This document shows positions 1 through 6,356 of a stretch of 44,797 bases of DNA, piece by piece (the first letter of the stretch is position 1; every line of letters starts with the position of its first letter). Origin of the DNA: a bacterium (GTDB taxonomy: Bacteria; Ratteibacteria; UBA8468; B48-G9; JAFGKM01). A model generated the notes under the pieces. It had not been told where the DNA came from. It did no database searches and saw only the letters and a list, made by a program, of their open reading frames with translations. The position numbers were made by a program, and so were the translations under genes. Location: NCBI GenBank assembly GCA_026416755.1, contig JAOAEP010000069.1, positions 1-44,797 on the forward strand, in the 5' to 3' direction.

Positions 1-590
1 CCACCATGTTCTTTATTCCAAGGATTTCTCCCTATATCCCAACCATAATTCAACCAAGGCAAATTAATTCCAGAATTGATAACGAAATCTGTATTTCTTA
101 AATTTATTTTTTCTATTTTCTTTCCATCTACTGAAAGATAAATTTTTTCTCCTTTTTCATCAAAAACAAAGTAGTGATAAAAATTTCCCACAATTATTCT
201 TCTCAAAAGTTCTCCATTAAAAACTTCAAATAATCTTAAATCTGAATATCCGTTTTTATGGTAAATAACACCTACAACATAACTATTAGGATGCCAAGCA
301 ATACCTTTTATATCATTATTTTCTTCTTCCTCTCCCAAAGTATTAATTTCTTTCAAGAGTTGACCATTTTTTGAAAATATCCCTATCTTACCTGAATTAT
401 ATGGTTGTAATTGCCTTGTAAAATACTCCCCATTTAAAGAAAAGGCAACATCGGATGGATTTATACTGCCTTCTGGAGAAAATATTGCATCTTTTCTATT
501 TACAAATATATCACACTTTTCTTTTTCAATCGTAGAAATTTGAGAAATACAACCAGTTAGAAAAATAAATAGTAAAATATATTTTTTCAA
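1..590 (-). CDS. Lipoprotein with beta-propeller-like repeats (3' end beyond window)
   Basis: This is a reverse-strand reading frame of 196 complete codons that leaves the window at base 1. The only workable start is TTG at 590-588: an in-frame TAA lies four codons upstream and no ATG follows in this frame. The TTG gives MKKYILLFIFLTGC, a short lipoprotein signal with lipobox LTGC, so the mature protein should be lipidated on Cys14. Downstream, segments such as PSDVAFSLNGEYF, KGIAWHPNSYVVGV and YFVFDEKGEKIYL alternate prediction-style blades with an index like WD40/TolB propellers. The start lies one base after the stop of the SYLF gene, so the two are probably co-translated. No function can be named. 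Confidence 0.75.
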   Translation of the reverse strand, partial: MKKYILLFIFLTGCISQISTIEKEKCDIFVNRKDAIFSPEGSINPSDVAFSLNGEYFTRQLQPYNSGKIGIFSKNGQLLKEINTLGEEEENNDIKGIAWHPNSYVVGVIYHKNGYSDLRLFEVFNGELLRRIIVGNFYHYFVFDEKGEKIYLSVDGKKIEKINLRNTDFVINSGINLPWLNYGWDIGRNPWNKEHG

Positions 591-591
591 T

Positions 592-1311
592 TTATTTTTT
601 TAATTTATTTTTTTCTTTCTTTTCTATTACAATTTCTGATATTTCATAATCTTTCAAAAGTTTTATAAGTTTTTCTGCTTCTTGGGGAATTTTCACTTTA
701 TTTTTAAAAATTATATCCTTCAGTTTTAAATCTTTTTTTCCATAAAATTCTTCGTTTGCTTTATCATCAGAAAAAATTACTCCTCCTTCAATTGACATCC
801 CACCAAAAGCTCCTTTACTTCTACCATATGCAAGAATCCCTGTTCCTGGAGATACCTTACCTTCAAAATTCCTCCCAACAGGCCCAGCAGAAATTCCCAT
901 GTCTAATCCAAGTTTTATCTTTGAATTCACAAGCATTTCAAGACCATTTTCATTCATTATTAAAAGTATCAAATCTGTCATCTGTGCTCCTAATTGCCAT
1001 CCTAAACTCACCTCAATAGATGCGACAAATCCTGGAGCACTCCATGTTTCTTTTTCTTTATCTCTTGCAATAACTATTCCTTCACCCCCTTTCCCTGCGA
1101 GTAAGAAACCACCTTTAAATTGTCTCATAAAAATAATACCATAACATTCTTTTATAAGTGATAAGGGAATACCAATATCTGGTTGTCTTAACATATATTC
1201 AAGTAAATCTTCTGCAACCTTTATTCTTCTTATATATTTTTCTTTTGTGTCTGCAAAACCAAATAAAGATAGAAAAAGAAATGATAATAATAAAATTTTT
1301 TTGTATTTCAT
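592..1311 (-). CDS. SYLF (Ysc84-type, DUF500) domain protein, exported
   Basis: A 239-residue protein with an N-terminal signal peptide (about residues 1-20, ending GFADT) followed by a full SYLF domain. Recognisable landmarks are the glycine-rich GGFLLAGKGGEGIVIARD, then WSAPGFVASIEVSLGWQLGAQ, then the LGLDMGISAGPVGRNFEGK block and the late GGMSIEGGVIFSD. SYLF domains in eukaryotes bind phosphoinositides; the bacterial exported versions have no established role, though membrane binding is likely. The start is set by an AAGGAG site upstream of the ATG. The next gene follows after one base. The family assignment is firm; the function is not. Confidence 0.88.
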   Translation of the reverse strand: MKYKKILLLSFLFLSLFGFADTKEKYIRRIKVAEDLLEYMLRQPDIGIPLSLIKECYGIIFMRQFKGGFLLAGKGGEGIVIARDKEKETWSAPGFVASIEVSLGWQLGAQMTDLILLIMNENGLEMLVNSKIKLGLDMGISAGPVGRNFEGKVSPGTGILAYGRSKGAFGGMSIEGGVIFSDDKANEEFYGKKDLKLKDIIFKNKVKIPQEAEKLIKLLKDYEISEIVIEKKEKNKLKK

Positions 1312-1350
1312 CTTATTCTCCTTTTATATAAATTTTAAAATAAATTGTTC

Positions 1351-1743
1351 TCAAGGTAAACCCTCCACAGCAATATATGTATCTTTCGGTGGCACAGAAA
1401 ATCCTTTTTCTTTCTTCATTATATCAAACTTGATAATTTTAAAATTTTTGTCAAGATAGTAAATTTTAATATCTTCTTTTACTGAACCATATCCCTGGTC
1501 CATATTTGTAAACATAACATTTTTAGGAATATTTGGAAAAATAATAATGGTGTTTTCCATTTCTTTTAAACTGGCTCCAGCAAAACCTTGATTTGAAAGA
1601 AATTCATTATTTGCAATTAAAATCCTTACATTTTTAAATTTCATCTGTGGCCAATTTTCAAATTTAATCCTTTGGTTTTTAGGTGAACATATAATACCTG
1701 TAATAAAACCTACTATAAAAATATAAATAATCTTTCTATTCAT
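1351..1743 (-). CDS. DUF192 family protein, exported or lipoprotein
   Basis: A 130-residue protein with a hydrophobic N-terminal segment that contains GIICSP, so it is either a lipoprotein (Cys19) or a signal-anchored protein. The rest follows the DUF192 pattern: VRILIANNEFLSNQGFAG corresponds to the usual start of the domain, NTIIIFPN to the core strand, then IKIYYLDKNFKIIKFDIM and a terminal DTYIAVEGLP. The usual MKNT-type motif in the middle is replaced by FTNMDQGYGS. The protein ends right after the domain's last strand, slightly short for the family. Its start overlaps the ridA stop by four bases (ATGA). DUF192 proteins have no confirmed biochemical activity. Confidence 0.78.
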   Translation of the reverse strand: MNRKIIYIFIVGFITGIICSPKNQRIKFENWPQMKFKNVRILIANNEFLSNQGFAGASLKEMENTIIIFPNIPKNVMFTNMDQGYGSVKEDIKIYYLDKNFKIIKFDIMKKEKGFSVPPKDTYIAVEGLP

Positions 1744-2126
1744 TTTCCCTCCGGAATCACAGCAATAACTTCAATTTCAATAAGAACATTTTTTGGTAGA
1801 TTAGAAACTTCAACTGTTGTCCGTGCTGGTTTATGTTTAAAATACTGTGCATAAATAAAATTCATATTCTCAAAATCTTTTATATTCTTCAAGTATACAG
1901 TAGTTTTAACTACATTTTCAAGTTTTAGTCCCGCTTTTTCTAAAATATTTTTAATATTTTCTATAACCTGTTTTGTTTGAACCAAAATATCCCCATCCAC
2001 CACTTGATTTGTTTCAGGATTAACAGGAATCTGCCCAGAAACAAAAATTAAATTCTTACAGATAACAGCCTGTGAATAAGGCCCAACTGGTAAAGGTGCT
2101 TTTTCTGTTATAATTCTTTCAAACAT
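1740..2126 (-). CDS. ridA: RidA family enamine/imine deaminase
   Basis: A 128-residue protein of standard length for the RidA/YjgF/UK114 family, which hydrolyses reactive 2-aminoacrylate-type enamines released by PLP enzymes. Family landmarks are PLPVGPYSQAV near the N terminus, FVSGQIPVNP, and the signature PARTTVEVSNLP, with the substrate-binding arginine at residue 102 (equivalent to Arg105 of the characterised deaminases) and the acidic residue in IEIEVIAV. RidA trimers act in the cytoplasm. The start lies inside the end of the flavodoxin gene (19-base overlap), and the DUF192 gene follows with an ATGA overlap, so these three form one unit. Confidence 0.95.
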   Translation of the reverse strand: MFERIITEKAPLPVGPYSQAVICKNLIFVSGQIPVNPETNQVVDGDILVQTKQVIENIKNILEKAGLKLENVVKTTVYLKNIKDFENMNFIYAQYFKHKPARTTVEVSNLPKNVLIEIEVIAVIPEGK

Positions 2127-2578
2127 TTTTTTATCTCTTCAATTTTTTCATCAATTTTTTTACCTTTTATTTGAATTTTCCCTATTATTTTTCCACCTTT
2201 CTCTTGAACATATTTTCCAAATTCATTCATTGCTTTATCTTTTAAAAAACCACTGCCATAAGTTGTAAAAAGAAAAACCTTTTTTCCAGTTAGGTCAATT
2301 TCCTCTATAAACTTTCTGATATATGGCGTAATTTTCCCTACCCAAACAGGTGTTCCTAAAAATATAATTTCATAATTTGAAAGATTCGGAACCTTTTCAA
2401 TTTCTACTTTTTTTTCAAAAAGAGTATCAAAACAGTTTCTAAAAAAACTCTTTTTTTTATCACATGCTATTTCAAATAAACTGATGTCATAATTTTTTGA
2501 TTTAAGTGTTTCATATATCTTTACAGCAAGTTTTTTAGTATTACCTGTTAAAGAGAGATAGATTACAATGATTTTCAT
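2108..2578 (-). CDS. Flavodoxin family protein
   Basis: A 156-residue flavodoxin-fold protein, presumably an FMN-binding electron carrier or small flavoprotein. The phosphate loop is YLSLTGNTKKLA near the N terminus, matching the T/S-x-T-G-N-T motif. IIFLGTPVWVGKITP and KKVFLFTTYGSG are the two isoalloxazine-contact loops. An insertion around KKKSFFRNCFDTLF is shared with flavodoxins that are not typical short-chain carriers. No Shine-Dalgarno sequence precedes the ATG; instead a TATAAT element sits seven bases upstream, so the mRNA may start at or next to the start codon. It heads the flavodoxin-ridA-DUF192 unit. Confidence 0.85.
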   Translation of the reverse strand: MKIIVIYLSLTGNTKKLAVKIYETLKSKNYDISLFEIACDKKKSFFRNCFDTLFEKKVEIEKVPNLSNYEIIFLGTPVWVGKITPYIRKFIEEIDLTGKKVFLFTTYGSGFLKDKAMNEFGKYVQEKGGKIIGKIQIKGKKIDEKIEEIKKCLKEL

Positions 2579-2585
2579 TAATTAA

Positions 2586-2614
2586 ATTATAACACAAAGG
2601 GATAAAAATTTGAA
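2586..2614 (-). promoter_or_regulatory. Sigma70-type promoter of the flavodoxin-ridA unit, probably leaderless
   Basis: Read on the minus strand, TTCAAA (2614-2609) and a perfect TATAAT (2591-2586) are separated by 17 bases. The predicted transcription start falls at about 2579, immediately before the ATG at 2578, and there is no ribosome binding site in the few bases between. Confidence 0.5.
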
Positions 2615-2635
2615 AAAATTTTTAAAATGATTGCT

Positions 2636-3730
2636 TCAATAATCTCTTAATTTTACACCTGTTTCAACAAATACTTTATAATTTTCAATGTGCCGTGGCA
2701 AGAGAACAGGAAAAGTATTTGGTGTGGACGTTGGACATAATACAAATCCACCTCCTGGTTTCCCTTCTTCTATAATTTTCTCCACAATCTCTTTCATTTG
2801 TTGTGGTCTTAAAGTATCAAAATAACCATCTTCTACTCCTCCTTCAAGACACATTTTACCTTTACATATTCTTTTCATTTCTTTTAATGTGATTTTTGAA
2901 ACTGGAGGAGGTTCTACTGGATTCAAACAATCAACTCCCATTTCTATAAACCTTTCTATAACAGGTGCCATATCTCCATGACAGTGAACCCAAACCAATT
3001 TGTTCTCATTATGGATTAAATCAATTAATTTTTTATCATAATTAAAAACAAACTCCATAAAATCTCTCAGAGAAGCAAGTGGTGGTATACATAATTCTGG
3101 CCCAACATATCCAAAACCGTCTCCAATTTTTTTAGAAAGAATATATTTAACATATCTTTCTATTTTTTTAAATTCTCTTTCAACCATTTTATGTAAAGTT
3201 TCTCTATAATCATAGAGAAAATAACTGAAAATTTCTGAACCCATATATCTGTGGATAGCATACATTGCCTCATCAATACCAATTAATATTAACCCTCTTT
3301 CTCCAACTTTTTTCTCAAATTCAAAGTATGAATCAATCTTAGGTAATTCATCAGTTTCTGGTAAGGCAAAGTATTTTTCTACATCCTTTATATCTTCAAT
3401 AAAATGTTTTATCACTCTTCCAGTAGAACCATCAAGTTTATATTTTGAAATTTGAGTTAGATTTCCTTTTGGAGTTTTAATTTTTGTAATTATCTCTTTC
3501 ATATCACCCACAATTTTTTCTTCACTTTCAACTTCATATGGTAAAGAAGGCCATTCTTCTCTTTGAGGATGCCATATTTCAATTGTTTCAAGGTCATATT
3601 TTTCAACTAGTTCACATAAAGGTTTAAAATTTTCAAAAGGGAAAATTGGACTTACCCCCCATATTCTTATGGGCATTCTATCAACTTCTTCACATTTAAA
3701 AACTCTTTTAAGACGTTCTCTATGCGTCAT
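2636..3730 (-). CDS. Uroporphyrinogen decarboxylase (URO-D) family protein
   Basis: A 364-residue TIM-barrel protein of the URO-D superfamily, which holds HemE and the MtaA/MtbA/CmuA-type corrinoid methyltransferases. It starts with MTHRERLKRVFKCEEVDRMP, the typical opening of the uncharacterised branch. It is unlikely to be HemE: the HemE N-terminal arginine/aspartate pattern is absent. The candidate metal-ligand motif is VHCHGD (His249, Cys250, His251), followed by GVDCLNPVEPPP and by GGGFVLCPTS near the C terminus, which is close to the His-X-Cys...Cys zinc arrangement of the methyltransferases. The start overlaps the stop of the transaldolase gene (ATGA). No corrinoid protein is encoded nearby, so the substrate cannot be predicted. 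Confidence 0.82.
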   Translation of the reverse strand: MTHRERLKRVFKCEEVDRMPIRIWGVSPIFPFENFKPLCELVEKYDLETIEIWHPQREEWPSLPYEVESEEKIVGDMKEIITKIKTPKGNLTQISKYKLDGSTGRVIKHFIEDIKDVEKYFALPETDELPKIDSYFEFEKKVGERGLILIGIDEAMYAIHRYMGSEIFSYFLYDYRETLHKMVEREFKKIERYVKYILSKKIGDGFGYVGPELCIPPLASLRDFMEFVFNYDKKLIDLIHNENKLVWVHCHGDMAPVIERFIEMGVDCLNPVEPPPVSKITLKEMKRICKGKMCLEGGVEDGYFDTLRPQQMKEIVEKIIEEGKPGGGFVLCPTSTPNTFPVLLPRHIENYKVFVETGVKLRDY

Positions 3731-4548
3731 TTATAAAAAACATTTCTATATTCTGGCACTACATCTTGAACAAATTTCCTCATTCCTTCTGCTGTTTTAT
3801 TATGAACAAGCATTTCTGAAAGGACATAAAATGGAACTGTGGCTATATGAACTCCTGTTTGAGCAAGTTCTCTAACTTGTCTTGAATTTCTTATAGAAGC
3901 GGCAATAATTTCTGTCTCAAAATTGTATTTATTAAAGACATCTACAATTTTTCTTACAAGGTCAACTCCACTTAAAATTCCTTCATCGTTAATTACTTCC
4001 TCTTTAAACTTTATCCCATTTTCTGGATAATAATCTTCTTTTTTAAAATCATTCCATTTTATTTTATTCCTTAAATAATCATCAATTCTTCCTGCAAAAG
4101 GACTTACATATTTTGCTCCTGCCTTACTTGCTAAAATTGCCTGTTCAACTTTCATTATTAAAGTTACATTCACAGGAATCCCATCCTTTGATAATTTATA
4201 AATTGTTTTCAATCCATCATAATTCCCTTTTTCCCCTAAAGATGGATTTATAGGAATTTTTATAACTACATTATTTGAAATTTTATTAAATTTTTCATAA
4301 AGAATTTTGGCTTCTTTATACATCTCTTCAAAATTAGATCCTATCACTTCTAAACTAACAGGAAATCCTTTTGCAATTTCAAGTATATTTTTTATATACG
4401 TTTCAATATCTATTTTCTCACCTTTATTTTTTAATTCATCAAGTGCACTCTTTATTAAAGAAGGATTTGTGGTAACTCCATCAATTATACCCCAAGAAAA
4501 TGCTTCTTGGATTTCATCTATTTTTGCAGTGTCTATAAATATCTTCAT
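3727..4548 (-). CDS. Transaldolase / fructose-6-phosphate aldolase-like enzyme
   Basis: A class I aldolase of the transaldolase family that forms a Schiff base with a ketose phosphate. The start chosen is the ATG at 4548, because MKIFIDTAKIDEI is the canonical N terminus of the small transaldolases and AAGGAG lies seven bases upstream; an in-frame ATG 24 bases earlier would add eight unlike residues. From this start the protein has 273 residues. DGVTTNPSLI is the phosphate-side signature, the Schiff-base lysine is Lys97 in VVIKIPI, and NVTLIM and YVSPFAGRIDD complete the active site. The insertion around the WNDFKKEDYY segment makes it longer than FSA/TalC (about 220 residues). It overlaps the URO-D gene by four bases. 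Confidence 0.88.
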   Translation of the reverse strand: MKIFIDTAKIDEIQEAFSWGIIDGVTTNPSLIKSALDELKNKGEKIDIETYIKNILEIAKGFPVSLEVIGSNFEEMYKEAKILYEKFNKISNNVVIKIPINPSLGEKGNYDGLKTIYKLSKDGIPVNVTLIMKVEQAILASKAGAKYVSPFAGRIDDYLRNKIKWNDFKKEDYYPENGIKFKEEVINDEGILSGVDLVRKIVDVFNKYNFETEIIAASIRNSRQVRELAQTGVHIATVPFYVLSEMLVHNKTAEGMRKFVQDVVPEYRNVFYK

Positions 4549-4573
4549 CTTAATCTCCTTTTTTAATATCAAG

Positions 4574-4602
4574 ATTTTACTTTAAATGTATTTGAAAATC
4601 AA
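4574..4602 (-). promoter_or_regulatory. Promoter of the transaldolase-URO-D unit
   Basis: On the minus strand, TTGATT (4602-4597), a 17-base spacer and TAAAAT (4579-4574) form a reasonable sigma70-type promoter, followed by a short leader carrying the AAGGAG site of the transaldolase. It overlaps the oppositely directed glycerate kinase promoter. Confidence 0.45.
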
Positions 4603-4609
4603 TTATAAT
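4581..4609 (+). promoter_or_regulatory. Promoter of the glycerate kinase gene, probably leaderless
   Basis: TTTAAA (4581-4586), 17 bases, then a perfect TATAAT (4604-4609). The ATG at 4616 follows after six bases of T, which is where transcription would start. There is no Shine-Dalgarno sequence. The element interleaves with the divergent transaldolase promoter. Confidence 0.45.
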
Positions 4610-4615
4610 TTTTTT

Positions 4616-5750
4616 ATGAAGATAGTTATATGTCCAAATTCCTTTAAAGGGTGTTTAAATTCTATTGAAATTACAGAAATTATTGTAAAAGAAATTAAAA
4701 ATTTTATGTTATGCAAAAATTTTTAAATTTCCTATTGCAGATGGAGGGGATGGAACACTTGAAGTTTTAAAAAAATTAATTGGTGGTGAATATATCGAAG
4801 TCATAGCAACTGACCCTCTTGGAAGAAAAATAAAAACAAAATATCTCAAGAAAGGAGATGTGGCCTTCATTGAAATGGCTAAAGTTTCAGGTCTATCATT
4901 ACTTAAGGAAAATGAAAAAAACCCTCTAAAAACAACTACTTTTGGATTAGGTGAAATGATAAATAATGCTATAAAAAAAGGATTTAAAAAAATTTATATA
5001 GGAGTTGGAGGAAGTGCTACAAATGATGGAGGAATTGGGGCTTTAACTGCTCTTGGATTTAAATTTATAGATAAATATGGAAAAATCATTTTTCCTGGAA
5101 AAGGAGAAGACATTTTAAATATAAAAAAAATTGAATTTCCCTATAATTATGAAGATTTTAAAAAAATTAAATTTATTATTCTCTCAGATGTTAAAAATCC
5201 CTTATATGGAAAAAGAGGCGCTTCATATGTTTACGCTCCACAAAAAGGTGCAACAGAAGAGATAGTAAAACTTCTTGATAAAGGATTGAAAAATTATGGG
5301 AAAATTATTAAGGAATATACTGGTATTGAAGTAAATAAGATTAAAGGTTCTGGTGCCGCAGGTGGAGTTGTGGCAGGGTTTATTTCTTTTCTAAATACAA
5401 CTATTCTATCAGGTGTGGAAGAAATTTTAAAAATTGGAAATTTCAAAAAGAAGATAAAGAATGTAAATCTAATGATTACAGGAGAAGGGAAAATAGACAA
5501 ACAGACATTTTATGGAAAAGGAGTTGGTACCATTTTAAATTATTCACTTAAATATAAAATACCCACTATAATTATTGCAGGAATTATAGAAAAAGAATTT
5601 TACCAGATTATAAAAAGTCCTTACATTTCGCTGTTTTCTATTACTCAAGGACCTGTGACATTAGAGGAATCTATAAAAAATGCTAAAGAATACCTAACAA
5701 TTAAAATACGAGAACTATCAAAATTAATCTTTTCTGTCTGCAGATTGTAA
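4616..5750 (+). pseudogene. Glycerate kinase, interrupted by a frameshift
   Basis: Both halves of a GlxK/GarK-type glycerate kinase (glycerate + ATP to phosphoglycerate) are present in different frames. The ATG at 4616 opens MKIVICPNSFKGCLNSIEIT, matching the usual MKIVIAPDSFKG start, but runs into TAA at 4724-4726. One base out of phase, the reading continues as KFPIADGGDGTLEVL (ADGG-x-GT motif), then GVGGSATNDGGIGALTALGF, the KGSGAAGGVVAGF loop and the C-terminal GEGKIDKQTFYGKG, ending at 5750. Combined length equals an intact enzyme. The shift lies somewhere in 4695-4727, within the A5T4/A5T5 runs, and removing one base restores the frame. It may be a true mutation or a homopolymer error. 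A GTG at 4860 could start only a truncated protein lacking the N-terminal motif. The 3' end overlaps the convergent pseudopilin gene by 27 bases. Confidence 0.85.
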
Positions 5751-6236
5751 ATTTTTTAAATGTATATTATATACTTTAAACCATTCATCATCATCTACTC
5801 CTTTGACTTCCCCATCTACAAAAACTACATGTCTTATGTTTTTCCTGCCACAGGAATTTTTATGATTTTCACCTTTTTCATACAGAAGAAGTAATTCAGA
5901 AGGACTTTTTTTAGTCAACCCTTTATTATAAATATAACAAACTTCAAAGTTTTTGAGAATATCTTCTTCTTTAATCTTTTTTGATTTAGATGGACAAATA
6001 AAAACCTTTAAGTTATTTACATATTTTGGATAAAGCATGGATAGTTCAACAGGATAAAAACCATCATAATCTCTTGCATATTGACTGAGTGCTATACTTA
6101 TAATTTTTACATTTGAAAAACAAATGGCAACTCTTATACATTTTCTCGCATTATATAAAGCAGGAAATAAGAGAAAGGAAATCAAAAAAAATATTACAAT
6201 AAGAAGGATAAATATTTTTAATTTTTTACTATACAT
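5724..6236 (-). CDS. Pseudopilin-like protein (planctomycete/DUF1559 style) without a prepilin cleavage motif
   Basis: A 170-residue protein with one N-terminal membrane helix. The stretch LLFPALYNARKCIRVAICFSNVK, read in parts, follows the usual LLPAL-x-x-AR...C-x-SNLK signature of type II secretion/type IV pilus pseudopilins from Planctomycetes and relatives. It continues ALSQYARDYDGFYP, MLYPKYVNN and VFICPS, and ends with RHVVFVDGEVKGV, the H-x9-DG-like C-terminal signature. The N terminus, MYSKKLKIFILLIVI, lacks the G-F-T-L-I-E prepilin peptidase site, so it may stay uncleaved in the membrane. No other pilus or secretion genes are adjacent. The start may lie elsewhere, but no upstream alternative restores a cleavage motif. 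Confidence 0.65.
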   Translation of the reverse strand: MYSKKLKIFILLIVIFFLISFLLFPALYNARKCIRVAICFSNVKIISIALSQYARDYDGFYPVELSMLYPKYVNNLKVFICPSKSKKIKEEDILKNFEVCYIYNKGLTKKSPSELLLLYEKGENHKNSCGRKNIRHVVFVDGEVKGVDDDEWFKVYNIHLKNLQSADRKD

Positions 6237-6319
6237 ATTTTTAAATCCTGTTTTTAAACGGATTTTTACTAAAATATTATACTTTCAAATCAAAATTTTC
6301 TAAATATAAATAAAGAAGA

Positions 6320-6348
6320 TTGACAAAAATCTCTCAAAAAGGTAAATT
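6320..6348 (+). promoter_or_regulatory. Candidate promoter of nrdJ with almost no leader
   Basis: A perfect TTGACA (6320-6325) is followed after 17 bases by TAAATT (6343-6348, four of six matches). The predicted start of transcription is at or within two bases of the nrdJ ATG at 6357. The only ribosome-binding-like sequence, AAAGG, is 14 bases from the ATG and would be upstream of the transcript start. Confidence 0.45.
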
Positions 6349-6356
6349 TAATATCA

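Noticed and set aside
6269..6309. Possible NrdR boxes upstream of nrdJ (CTAAATATAA at 6300 and CTAAAATATT at 6269)
   Set aside because: The first matches eight of ten core bases and the second only about half; both are expected by chance in such AT-rich DNA, unlike the two perfect boxes before nrdR.
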